Source of the DNA: Bacillota bacterium
GTDB lineage: Bacteria; Bacillota; Clostridia; Oscillospirales; CAG-272
DNA length: 38,171 nucleotides
Assembly (NCBI GenBank): GCA_029219205.1
Contig: JAQXSY010000019.1
Coordinates: 1-38,171 of the forward strand
Direction of reading: 5' to 3'
The position numbers and the translations under genes are program-made. Numbering within the stretch: the stretch's first letter is position 1; the number at the start of each line of letters is the position of its first letter. The notes under the pieces were generated by a model that saw only the letters and a list, made by a program, of their open reading frames with translations, did no database searches and was not told the DNA's origin. Below, one piece after another: positions 8,385 through 16,669 of this stretch.

Positions 8385-9321
8385 GACAAAACATCGGTGG
8401 AAGGCGTGGTTGTATCTTTCTCCTGCGATTATTCTGCTGCTGGTTTTTACGGTCTGGCCGATAATAAATACTGTAAGAATGGCGTTTCTTGAGGATTATA
8501 AGGCGCTGGAAGCTGTCGGAGGGCGGGTATTTGAATTCGGTCTCGGCAATTTCAGAAAAGTGCTTTCCTATCAGCGATTTTTAAATTGTCTGACTAATAC
8601 CGTGCTGCTATGCGTGCTGACCGTTCCGATATCGTCGATGCTCGCGCTGCTTATTGCGGTGTGTCTGAATTCGATTAAGCCTTTGCAAAAGCTGCTTCAG
8701 ACGATATTCTTTCTTCCGTATGTAACAAACTCGATTGCCATAGGCATGGTTTTTGCCGCTATGTTCAATATTGTCGGCAACAACCTCGGAAATGAGAATG
8801 AAATTATTGTTACAGCCGGAATAATCAATAACATTATCGAGTTTTTCGGAGGCAGTCCCGTAAACTGGATCAATGCGGGATCTTCATATGCCGCGAATAT
8901 AACCGTGATGGTTATATATATAGTTTGGAATGCGCTTCCGTTCAAGATCCTGATTCTGCTGGGCGGCCTGCAAAGCATAAACAAGCAGTATTATGACGCT
9001 GCGCGCGTTGACGGTACGTCACGCAGACGTATTTTTACGCGTATAACGGTTCCGTTGCTTTCACCCATGCTTGCATATGTTGTTATCACGGGCTTTATCG
9101 GCGGATTTAAAGAGTATACGAGCATTGTCGGTATATTCGGAGAAAACATGGGGCCGGTTGGAGACAACGGAAGGCTAAATACCATGGTCGGATTTATTTA
9201 CGACGCGCTTTCCGGAAACAATCAGGGCAGGGCAAGCGCAGCCGCGTTGATTCTTTTTGCAATAATTCTTGTTGTTACGCTGATAAATCTTTACGTAAGT
9301 AAAAAGCGTGTTCATTATTGA
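8377..9321 (+). CDS. CUT1 sugar ABC transporter permease (MalF/UgpA-like)
   Basis: The protein has 314 residues with six predicted membrane helices. The N-terminus WLYLSPAIILLLVFTVWPI is the usual first helix. The cytoplasmic EAA loop, YYDAARVDGTSRRRIFTRIT at about 204-223, contacts the ATPase. Length and motif match MalF/UgpA-type subunits without the large periplasmic insert of E. coli MalF, as expected for a Gram-positive. It overlaps the ATPase gene by eight bases and is followed by the second permease gene after 12 bases. It forms half of the membrane channel. Confidence 0.93.
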   Translation: MIETKHRWKAWLYLSPAIILLLVFTVWPIINTVRMAFLEDYKALEAVGGRVFEFGLGNFRKVLSYQRFLNCLTNTVLLCVLTVPISSMLALLIAVCLNSIKPLQKLLQTIFFLPYVTNSIAIGMVFAAMFNIVGNNLGNENEIIVTAGIINNIIEFFGGSPVNWINAGSSYAANITVMVIYIVWNALPFKILILLGGLQSINKQYYDAARVDGTSRRRIFTRITVPLLSPMLAYVVITGFIGGFKEYTSIVGIFGENMGPVGDNGRLNTMVGFIYDALSGNNQGRASAAALILFAIILVVTLINLYVSKKRVHY

Positions 9322-9333
9322 GAGGTGCGCACA

Positions 9334-10224
9334 ATGACGACAAGTAATGTGAGAATGAATGAGGAAAACCTGCGCAAAGAATCGGTCAAGCAGAAAATTA
9401 TAAAAATAATCGTTAAAATCATCGTATATCTTTTTCTGATTATTATGGCGCTGACCGTTCTTTTTCCGTTCTACTGGATGATCAATTCATCGCTGAAGTC
9501 TCTTGAGGAATATAGGATGAGCGTTCCGACGCTGTGGCCTAAGAAGATATTGTTTGAAAACTACGTTCAGGCATTTACAACCGCGAACCTGGGCAGGCTG
9601 TTTTTGAATACGGTCATTGTCGGATTGGTTTCAACCGTCTTATCGCTCGTTATAACCGTTCTTGCCGCGTTTGCGTTTGCGCGGCTTGAATTCAAGGGCA
9701 AAAACTTACTGTTTGCGGCGCTTCTTGCAACGATGATGATTCCCGGCGAGCTTTTTACGATCACAAATTACACAACGGTTAATTCATTCGGCTGGATGAA
9801 TACGTATACGGTTCTGATTGTGCCGTTTCTTGTGAGCGTGTTTTACATATACCTGTTAAGACAGAATTTTCTACAGATACCCAACGAGCTGTATCTTGCC
9901 GCAAAGGTGGACGGAACCGGAGACCTTAAATATTTATGGAAGGTAATGATCCCGTTGTCTCTTCCGACGCTTATTTCAATTACAATTCTTAAGATGATGG
10001 GGGCTTGGAACTCGTATATCTGGCCGCGTCTCGTTGCAAATGACGAAGCGCATCGCCTGATTACGAACGGACTCCGCAACGCTTTCACTGATACAACGGG
10101 AGATGTTAATTATCCGGTACAGATGGCGGCAGTCGCGCTGGTTTCGATTCCGCTGTTTTTGGTGTTTGTTTTTCTACGGAAATACATTATGAAAGGCGTA
10201 AGCAGAAGCGGTATTAAAGGCTGA
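9334..10224 (+). CDS. CUT1 sugar ABC transporter permease (MalG/UgpE-like)
   Basis: The protein has about 296 residues with six helices. It carries the MalG/UgpE hallmarks FPFYWMINSSLKS near the N-terminus and an EAA loop LYLAAKVDGTGDLKYLWKV around 185-203. A GTG at 9325 would extend it by three residues, but the ribosome-binding site GAGAGG (9320-9325) would then overlap the start codon. The ATG at 9334, eight bases downstream of that site, is preferred. It pairs with the preceding permease to form the channel. A small hairpin lies between it and the binding-protein gene. Confidence 0.92.
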   Translation: MTTSNVRMNEENLRKESVKQKIIKIIVKIIVYLFLIIMALTVLFPFYWMINSSLKSLEEYRMSVPTLWPKKILFENYVQAFTTANLGRLFLNTVIVGLVSTVLSLVITVLAAFAFARLEFKGKNLLFAALLATMMIPGELFTITNYTTVNSFGWMNTYTVLIVPFLVSVFYIYLLRQNFLQIPNELYLAAKVDGTGDLKYLWKVMIPLSLPTLISITILKMMGAWNSYIWPRLVANDEAHRLITNGLRNAFTDTTGDVNYPVQMAAVALVSIPLFLVFVFLRKYIMKGVSRSGIKG

Positions 10225-10238
10225 GTTTATAATAAAGC

Positions 10239-10261
10239 CTGAAAATAAAAATAATTTTCAG
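10239..10261 (+). other. Small intercistronic hairpin before the binding-protein gene
   Basis: CTGAAAAT (10239-10246) and ATTTTCAG (10254-10261) form a perfect 8-bp stem immediately before the ribosome-binding site AAAGGAAAG. No T-run follows, so it is not a terminator. Such hairpins often protect the 5' end of a processed mRNA and raise binding-protein levels, but that is inferred here. Confidence 0.45.
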
Positions 10262-10274
10262 AAAGGAAAGAATT

Positions 10275-11690
10275 ATGAAGAAAATCGCAGCATTTATTCT
10301 TGCTCTGATAATGATAATGACGTGTTTAATGGCTGTATCATGCGGAAGCAGGAAAGCAATTCCGAATTTTGAGGTTCCCGAATCCGGCTATGATGGTAGC
10401 GAAGTTACTATCAAGTTTTACCACACCATGGGAAGCAATCTCAAAGAGGTTCTTGACAGTTACATAGCCGAATTTAATACGCTTTATCCGAACATTCACG
10501 TTGTCAGCGAATCCATCGGATCGTATGATGATGTGAGAAATCAGATCAGCACGGAGCTGACAATTCCGACGTCGCCGAACATTGCGTACTGTTACCCGGA
10601 TCATGTTGCGCTTTATAACCTGGCAGGAGCGGTTGCAACTTTAGACACTCTGATAGACAGTGAGATTGAAGTCAAGCGCGCGGACGGATCAACCGAAATG
10701 CTGGGCTTGACCGACGAGCAGAAAAATGACTTTATCTCAGGCTATTACAACGAAGGCAGACAGTTCGGAGACGGACTGATGTATATGATGCCTTTTTCAA
10801 AATCAACCGAGGTTTTATACTATAACAAGACATTTTTTGACGAGCACGGACTTGTTCCTCCGACAACCTGGACAGAACTTGAAGAGCTGTGCGCAAAGAT
10901 AAAGGAAATTGACGAAAACTGTATTCCTCTCGGATATGACAGCGAGGGAAACTGGTTTATAACAATGTGTCAGCAGTATGATTCGCCGTATACCAGTGCG
11001 ACCGGCGAGAACTACCTTTTTGACAACGAAACAAACAGAGCGTTTATAAAGACATTCAGAGAGTGGTACAAAAAGGGCTATATAACGACTCAGTCGATAT
11101 ACGGAACATATACGTCGGGTCTTTTCAAATCCGAAACCGGAGTCAAAAGCTATATGTCCATAGGCTCGTCCGCCGGAGCAACTCATCAGCGTCCTGATGC
11201 GCTCTCAGACGGAAGTTATCCGTTTGAAGTCGGAATAACGACAATTCCGCAGGTAAATCCTGAAAACAAGAAGGTCATTTCGCAGGGACCGAGCGTATGC
11301 ATTTTTAAGAAAGATAATCCGCAGGAAGTTGTTGCGTCCTGGCTGTTTGTAAAATATCTGACCACAAGCGTTGAATTCCAGGCCGAATTTTCAATGGCGT
11401 CCGGATATGTACCGGTTTTGAAATCGGTTTCGTCCAATCCGCTTTATGCCGATTTTATTGAAAAAGCCGACGGAGGCAAATACATTTCCGCACTTAGCGC
11501 AAAGGTATGCCTTGAACAGGAAGAAGCGTACTATACGTCTCCGGCGTTTAGAGGATCTTCGGTTGCGCGTGACCAGGTTGGCGCACTGCTTGCAAAATGT
11601 CTGACCGCGGACGACGGCGGCGACGTTGACAAAATGATTCAGAAAGCGTTTAAAGACGCAATAGAAGAGTGCAGGTATAACGGTCAGTAA
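10275..11690 (+). CDS. Extracellular solute-binding lipoprotein of the sugar ABC importer
   Basis: The protein has 471 residues. The N-terminus is a lipoprotein signal (MKKIAAFILALIMIMTCLMA, then the VSC lipobox, Cys23). The body follows the UgpB/MalE-type family-1 binding fold: TIKFYHTMGSNLKEVLDSYI, later YYNKTFFDEHGLVPPTTWTE, and a C-terminal WLFVKYLTTSVEFQAEF segment. It is anchored outside the membrane and delivers solute to the two permeases. UgpB-like proteins bind glycerol-3-phosphate diesters and MalE-like ones bind oligosaccharides; the sequence alone does not decide. The stop is four bases from the start of the nuclease lipoprotein gene, so the two are in one transcript. Confidence 0.92.
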   Translation: MKKIAAFILALIMIMTCLMAVSCGSRKAIPNFEVPESGYDGSEVTIKFYHTMGSNLKEVLDSYIAEFNTLYPNIHVVSESIGSYDDVRNQISTELTIPTSPNIAYCYPDHVALYNLAGAVATLDTLIDSEIEVKRADGSTEMLGLTDEQKNDFISGYYNEGRQFGDGLMYMMPFSKSTEVLYYNKTFFDEHGLVPPTTWTELEELCAKIKEIDENCIPLGYDSEGNWFITMCQQYDSPYTSATGENYLFDNETNRAFIKTFREWYKKGYITTQSIYGTYTSGLFKSETGVKSYMSIGSSAGATHQRPDALSDGSYPFEVGITTIPQVNPENKKVISQGPSVCIFKKDNPQEVVASWLFVKYLTTSVEFQAEFSMASGYVPVLKSVSSNPLYADFIEKADGGKYISALSAKVCLEQEEAYYTSPAFRGSSVARDQVGALLAKCLTADDGGDVDKMIQKAFKDAIEECRYNGQ

Positions 11691-11694
11691 AGTA

Positions 11695-13059
11695 ATGTGT
11701 AAAAATAAAAAAAATACGGGATATGTATTTCGGCTTTTAGCGTTTCTCTGCTTAATTTTTGTTATTCTATCCTCCTGCGGCAGGCGAACGGCAGATGAAG
11801 AAGTAACAACGTCAGACGGTATTATTGAAATTACCGTAAAGGATTATGCTTCTGAAGTGAAGCTCGACATGAGCTCCTCTTCACTTAAGCAGAAAGTAAC
11901 GGTAAAAACGTACATCGACGGAGACACAACGCATTTTTACGTACCTGAAGACGTCGATAAAACCGGGATTCTGAAGGCGCGCTATCTTGCGGTAAATACC
12001 CCCGAATCAACCGGAAAAATTGAGGAATACGGAAAAAAAGCGTCAGAGTTTACAAAAGAGAAGCTGATGTCCGCAGCTTCGATAATCATTGAATCGGATA
12101 ACGATGCATGGAATGCTGATTCCACCGGTTCACGGTACCTTGTTTGGGTGTGGTACAGAACAAACGAGGATGAGGAATACCGTAATCTGAATATTGAACT
12201 TCTTCAGAATGGTCTTGCCGCCGCCTCGTCTTCCGCAAACAATAAATACGGCGAGTTTTGTGTTTCCGCAATATCGCAGGCTAAGAATCTGAAGCTGAAT
12301 ATTTATTCGGGCGAGCGCGATCCGGATTTCTATTACGGAGATGCGGTCGAGTTATCGCTTAAAGAGCTGAGAGTCAATATTGAAAGCTACAACGGCATCA
12401 AGGTTGCGTTTGAGGGAACCGTCACGATGAACAGCGACAACAGCGTTTTTGTCGAGGACTATGACTTTGAGACGGGGTTATACTACGGAATTTCGGTCTA
12501 CTACGGTTATTCTCTCACCGGAGAGGGACTGGATATTTTGTCTGTCGGCAACCGGTCGCGCATTGTGGGAACGGTTCAGTATTACGAAGCCGGTGGAACG
12601 TATCAGATCTCGGGAGTTTCATACCGTGTGATGAGGCCGGACGACCCGAACAATCTTAAAAAGCTCGGCGAAGGAAATGAGCCTGCTTTTGTTAAAACCG
12701 ATGCGTCGGTTTTGTATGAGGGAAAGGTTGAAGTCGAATCGAATGGCGAAATAACCGTACGCGACTATGCCGGACTTGTACTTGGAACGTCGGTTTACAT
12801 GTCTGATCTCGACGTAATCAGCATATATACGACGCAAAACGAAGAAAGCTCGTCATACGGTGCGATGACTTTTGTCTGCGATTCAAACGGAGTGCCGGTT
12901 AAAATAAGGACAGCCGTACTTCTTGACGAGAATAAAAATGTTATCAAAAGCGAAGCGTATACCGGAAAAAATATAGACGTCAGAGGAATTGTGGACTATT
13001 ATAACGGCGAATACCAGATCAAAGTTTTTTCTTCAAAGGATATTATTGTCAATAATTAA
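11695..13059 (+). CDS. Lipoprotein with staphylococcal-nuclease (thermonuclease) domain and OB-fold tail
   Basis: The protein has 454 residues. A signal peptide ends in the lipobox LSSC (Cys28). Residues about 66-205 are an SNase-like domain: YIDGDTTHF (Asp75, Asp77), KARYLAVNTPES (Arg96, Asn101, Thr102, Glu104) and TGSRYLVWVW (Arg147) match SNase Asp19, Asp21, Arg35, Asp40, Thr41, Glu43 and Arg87. The only change is Asp40 to Asn, which also occurs in other family members. The remainder (about 225-454) has two OB-like segments ending in patterns such as VDYYNGEYQIKV, resembling the accessory domains of Bacillus YhcR-type extracellular nucleases. It should sit on the cell surface and cut DNA or RNA with calcium. 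The start is four bases after the binding-protein stop with a poor ribosome-binding site, suggesting coupling. Confidence 0.85.
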   Translation: MCKNKKNTGYVFRLLAFLCLIFVILSSCGRRTADEEVTTSDGIIEITVKDYASEVKLDMSSSSLKQKVTVKTYIDGDTTHFYVPEDVDKTGILKARYLAVNTPESTGKIEEYGKKASEFTKEKLMSAASIIIESDNDAWNADSTGSRYLVWVWYRTNEDEEYRNLNIELLQNGLAAASSSANNKYGEFCVSAISQAKNLKLNIYSGERDPDFYYGDAVELSLKELRVNIESYNGIKVAFEGTVTMNSDNSVFVEDYDFETGLYYGISVYYGYSLTGEGLDILSVGNRSRIVGTVQYYEAGGTYQISGVSYRVMRPDDPNNLKKLGEGNEPAFVKTDASVLYEGKVEVESNGEITVRDYAGLVLGTSVYMSDLDVISIYTTQNEESSSYGAMTFVCDSNGVPVKIRTAVLLDENKNVIKSEAYTGKNIDVRGIVDYYNGEYQIKVFSSKDIIVNN

Positions 13060-13091
13060 AAAAATAAAAAATATTTAATTCAGGAGAAATT

Positions 13092-14882
13092 ATGAAAAGA
13101 CTGATAACATGCGTTCTTATTGCAGCTCTATGTTTGACATGCTTTGCGGCGTGCAATAACAACGAATCAAACGGACTTACACGCGCAAGAGATTATCTTT
13201 TTTCAATGTACAAAGACGCAGCAGAAATTACGGCGTCAGATTTCCAGAGAGTAAACAAAGTAACGATTGACGGAACGGTTTATGATATTGAATGGACGGC
13301 CGAAATTACCTCGGGACCTGAGGACGGCGTTAAAATTGTCAATGAAGAAAACACCGTTACGGTAGACGTTAACGAGAAGACCTCTGAGGAGATTGTATAT
13401 ACGCTTAAGGCGTCGGTTAAGGACGCTTCCGGAAAAACCGAGGAGCTTAAGTTCAATCATAAGGTTCCGGTATTCAAGGAATCGAGCTGGGCGGCGTATG
13501 CGGAGGCATCCGACGGCGACAGCGTCGTAGTTAAAGGCGTGGTTACCGGAATTATTGCAAAATCCAAAGGCAACTCATCCAACTGCCTTTATATGCAGGA
13601 CAGCGACGGCGGATACTATGTATACAACCTTGCCGAAGATCCTGTTTCCGACCTGAATATCGAAGCCGGCATGACTGTCCGCGTGACAGGAAAGAGAACG
13701 ACTTACAACGGCACATATGAAATCGAGGAAGGCTCTGTTGAGATTCTTGATACAAACAAAACCGAAATTGAAGCGGTGGATTATACAGAAAAATTTACAA
13801 GCGCAGAAAGCCTCAAAGACAGCGCGCTTGTTTCAAAACAGGCTTTGCTTGTAACTGTAAAGGGCGTTGAGGTTACCGATTCGGACGTTTCGAAAGGTTA
13901 TTACAAATTCAAGCTCGGAGAGTTTGAGTCTTATGTAAGGATTTCTTCATCCGTCTGCCCGCTCACAAAAGACGAACAGTCAGCGCTTAAAGAAGGTCAC
14001 GCGGAACATCTGGGTTGGACTGCGGATGTAACCGGTGTTATATGCGTATATGACGGCGCGTTCTATTTGACGCCTGTTTCTGCCGAAGCATTTAAATATA
14101 ACAGTCTTCCTTCAAAAGACGACGCAGAAATGGTTGCCTTTGAAAAGGAAAATCTGAAGCTTCCCGAAAAAATAACCGAAGATACCGTTATAGATCTAAA
14201 TACAACCGGACAAGGATATGAATCGGTTTCCGTCTCGTGGACTTCCGACAATGACTGTGCGGTAATCGACGGCAGCAAGCTTAAGATAACTCTTCCGGAT
14301 AATGAGACAGTTGTAAAGATTACAGCAGTGCTCACAAGCGGTTCGGCTTCTGAAACGGTTGTGTTTGAGATAAACGTGGATTCAGCGCCAAAGGAAACCT
14401 ATACGACAAAAATTGAGAGCGATCCGTCTGCCGGAAAAGCATATAAGTTCGTTCTTGATCAGAAAAACGCCGGAAAGATTTACTATTTCACAGGTGAAAT
14501 GGACGGAAATTATCTTGCAACCTCCGACAGAGCAGACAAAGCGGTCGACGTCTTTGTTGAAGAGACTGATGGCGGAATTTATCTGTACTTCATGAACGGA
14601 GATACTAAAACCTATATAGAAATATATGAATACCAGGAAAACAAGGGCGGCGTCAAGCTGACGTCGGATACACCCGCGTCTGTAATGGTATGGAACGCCG
14701 ACTCGAAAACATATACTTCAAAGATCGGCGAAAACACATACTATCTCGGAACATATAAAACATACACAACCTTCAGTGTAAGCAATGTAAGCTATATATC
14801 CGATGACAATGCGGCTAATGTAGACGTATCTCAGTTCCCCGGCAGACTTGCAACGGTTTCTGCCGAAACAGCCGGAGAATAA
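13092..14882 (+). CDS. Large lipoprotein with OB-fold and atrophied Ig-like segments
   Basis: The protein has 596 residues. A signal peptide ends in the FAAC lipobox (Cys21). No catalytic motif was found. Segments in order: an atrophied-bacterial-Ig-like region (about 30-120); an OB-like region with VVVKGVVTGI and VTGKRTTYNGTYEIEEG (about 130-220); a second OB-like region with DVTGVICVYDGAFYLTPV (about 235-335); a second Ig-like region (about 345-435); and a Tyr-rich beta C-terminal domain (about 440-575). The motif V-x-G-x4-Y-N/D-G is shared with the tail of the preceding nuclease lipoprotein. Such domains usually bind nucleic acid or glycans beside extracellular nucleases. It is the last gene before a strong terminator, and AGGAG precedes the ATG by six bases. 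Domain names are by eye. Confidence 0.7.
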   Translation: MKRLITCVLIAALCLTCFAACNNNESNGLTRARDYLFSMYKDAAEITASDFQRVNKVTIDGTVYDIEWTAEITSGPEDGVKIVNEENTVTVDVNEKTSEEIVYTLKASVKDASGKTEELKFNHKVPVFKESSWAAYAEASDGDSVVVKGVVTGIIAKSKGNSSNCLYMQDSDGGYYVYNLAEDPVSDLNIEAGMTVRVTGKRTTYNGTYEIEEGSVEILDTNKTEIEAVDYTEKFTSAESLKDSALVSKQALLVTVKGVEVTDSDVSKGYYKFKLGEFESYVRISSSVCPLTKDEQSALKEGHAEHLGWTADVTGVICVYDGAFYLTPVSAEAFKYNSLPSKDDAEMVAFEKENLKLPEKITEDTVIDLNTTGQGYESVSVSWTSDNDCAVIDGSKLKITLPDNETVVKITAVLTSGSASETVVFEINVDSAPKETYTTKIESDPSAGKAYKFVLDQKNAGKIYYFTGEMDGNYLATSDRADKAVDVFVEETDGGIYLYFMNGDTKTYIEIYEYQENKGGVKLTSDTPASVMVWNADSKTYTSKIGENTYYLGTYKTYTTFSVSNVSYISDDNAANVDVSQFPGRLATVSAETAGE

Positions 14883-14910
14883 TGTCCTGATTCTTTAAAA
14901 AAGATAAATA

Positions 14911-14954
14911 AAATCGCGCCCGGCAGTCCGAAACTGCCGGGCGCGATTTATTTT
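14911..14954 (+). terminator. Very strong terminator ending the ABC/nuclease operon
   Basis: A perfect 17-bp stem, AAATCGCGCCCGGCAGT (14911-14927) with its complement at 14933-14949, has a 5-base loop and is followed by a T-rich tail. It closes the rightward operon that began at 6405. Confidence 0.92.
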
Positions 14955-15040
14955 CTTTGGTGTCTTTCGTCAAAGAGATGCACGTCTTTTGCATACTTGT
15001 TTTTCTTTACTCTGCTAAACGATTTATGATAAAACAAAAT

Positions 15041-15086
15041 AAAAAAACCTCTCTTGGCTTTGCAAAGAGTCAAGGGAGGTTTTTTT
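15041..15086. terminator. Bidirectional terminator between the nuclease operon and metNIQ
   Basis: A 13-bp stem with two wobble pairs (15047-15059 with 15068-15080) is flanked by seven A on the left and seven T on the right, so a U-run follows in either direction. Its main job is probably to end the leftward metNIQ transcript. The rest of 14955-15134 shows nothing recognisable. Confidence 0.85.
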
Positions 15087-15134
15087 GCATATGCGGTGCA
15101 AAAGTAATGCGTTTTCTGCTGATTTTATTTTAAA

Positions 15135-15938
15135 TCAAAATATCGGAACTACCGCTTTATCAAATGTTTCGTTTATGTAGTTGCGGACAGCTTCGCTCTG
15201 AAGTGCTTCGACAAGCGCTTTAATCTTCGGAAGGTTTTCGTTGCCCTCTTTTACAACAAGGATGTTGGCAAAGGTCTGAGCTGCTTCAGAATCTGCGGAT
15301 TCGGCAGCAAGCGCCTCAGAAACTTTGAGTCCGGCGCCTATGGCATAGTTTCCGTTGATGACTGCGATGGCAACTTCATCAAGAACTGTCGGAAGCAAAG
15401 CGGCTTCCATTTCACGGATGTCAAGGTTAAGAGGATTTTCAATGATGTCACTCTTGGCAGCCTTGAGACCGACTCCGTCCTTGAGCTTTATAAGGCCCTG
15501 AGCGGCAAGCAGCTGGAGTGCGCGCGCTTCATTGGAAGGATCGTTGGTTACAGCTACAATAGAGCCTTCTGTGAGGTCGGAAAGGGAAGAAACTGTTCCG
15601 GCATAGATTGCGTAAGGTTCATAGTGAATCTTTGCAACGGAAACGAGGTGAGTATTGTTTGACTCATTAAAGCTGTCAAGGTAAGGCTGATGCTGGAAGT
15701 AGTTTGCGTCAACGTCTCCGCTTTCGGTTGCGTTGTTGGGAGTGACATAGTCTGTCATTTCTCTGATTTCAAGAGTGTATCCCTGTTTTTCAAGCTCTTC
15801 TTTGCAGATTTTCAAAATATCCGCATGAGGAGTAACGCTTGCCGCAACTACAATCTTTTTGTCGTTGTTTCCGGAGCATCCGGCAAAGCAGCAGAATATG
15901 AACAGAAATGCGATGGCGAGTGAAAGAATTTTTTTCAT
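15135..15938 (-). CDS. metQ: Methionine ABC transporter substrate-binding lipoprotein MetQ
   Basis: The protein has 267 residues. A lipoprotein signal ends in FAGC (Cys21), followed by KIVVAASVTPHADILKI, a segment with DYVTPNNATESGDVDANYFQ, and NDPSNEARALQLLAAQGLI. All are hallmarks of the NlpA/MetQ family. It binds L-methionine (or D-methionine or methionine derivatives) outside the cell and passes it to MetI/MetN. It is the last gene of the leftward metN-metI-metQ operon, separated from metI by an AT-rich 41-base gap. A ribosome-binding site, AAAGGAGAAAAAACC, precedes the ATG. Confidence 0.95.
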   Translation of the reverse strand: MKKILSLAIAFLFIFCCFAGCSGNNDKKIVVAASVTPHADILKICKEELEKQGYTLEIREMTDYVTPNNATESGDVDANYFQHQPYLDSFNESNNTHLVSVAKIHYEPYAIYAGTVSSLSDLTEGSIVAVTNDPSNEARALQLLAAQGLIKLKDGVGLKAAKSDIIENPLNLDIREMEAALLPTVLDEVAIAVINGNYAIGAGLKVSEALAAESADSEAAQTFANILVVKEGNENLPKIKALVEALQSEAVRNYINETFDKAVVPIF

Positions 15939-15979
15939 GGTTTTTTCTCCTTTTTATAAATTTATTTAATTTAATTAAT

Positions 15980-16669
15980 TTACTTTTTGCGTATACGCTT
16001 GTCGCAGGCCTTTGCGATGAAGCTCAGCGTTTCCTGCATGATCTGAACAATAATTATAAGAAGCAGGGAAGCCACATACATGATATCCGGCGTAAACCGG
16101 TACAGACCGTATTGTATTGCAAGCTGACCGAGACCGCCGCCTGCTATGAGGCATGTCATCGGTGTGTAACCGAGTATCGTTGTTATCGCGATTGCCGCGC
16201 CGACTATCAGCGAGGGCTTTGCTTCGGGTATAAGTACCTTTGAAATTATTTGCAGGTTGTTAGATCCCATAGACTGCGCCGCTTCAATTACACCGCGGTC
16301 AACTTCTTTTAATGAAGATTCAACCATTCTCGCAACAAACGGAGCCGCGGCGATTACTAAGTGAAAAATAAATGTGTTGTCGCCGATCTTTGTTCCGATT
16401 ATAATCTTTGCAAGCGGCTGAGTCATTACAAGAAGTATCATAAACGGGACGGAACGCAGGATGTTTACGATAAAGCCTGTTATCGTATTAACCGTTTTGT
16501 TTGGGAATATTCCGTCTGACGAAGTACCGTATAAGAGTACTCCCATGGGCAGACCGATTATGTACGCCAAAAGCGTGCTGATTATTGTAATCTTTAGCGT
16601 AATGAATATATTTTCGGCATAGACCGCAAGCATTCCGTTGCCGAAAGCACTGTTAAGAAATTCGCTCAT
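15980..16669 (-). CDS. metI: Methionine ABC transporter permease MetI
   Basis: The protein has 229 residues with five membrane segments, the usual size for MetI. The motif GVIEAAQSMGSNNLQIISKV around 137-156 is the EAA coupling loop, and NILRSVPFMILLV is a family signature in the third helix. It forms the homodimeric channel for methionine import. Its start codon lies 17 bases inside the end of metN, so translation of the two is coupled. Confidence 0.95.
   Translation of the reverse strand: MSEFLNSAFGNGMLAVYAENIFITLKITIISTLLAYIIGLPMGVLLYGTSSDGIFPNKTVNTITGFIVNILRSVPFMILLVMTQPLAKIIIGTKIGDNTFIFHLVIAAAPFVARMVESSLKEVDRGVIEAAQSMGSNNLQIISKVLIPEAKPSLIVGAAIAITTILGYTPMTCLIAGGGLGQLAIQYGLYRFTPDIMYVASLLLIIIVQIMQETLSFIAKACDKRIRKK

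Noticed and set aside
14911-14949. REP-type repetitive element
   Set aside because: The palindrome is unique in the window and is placed exactly as an intrinsic terminator would be.
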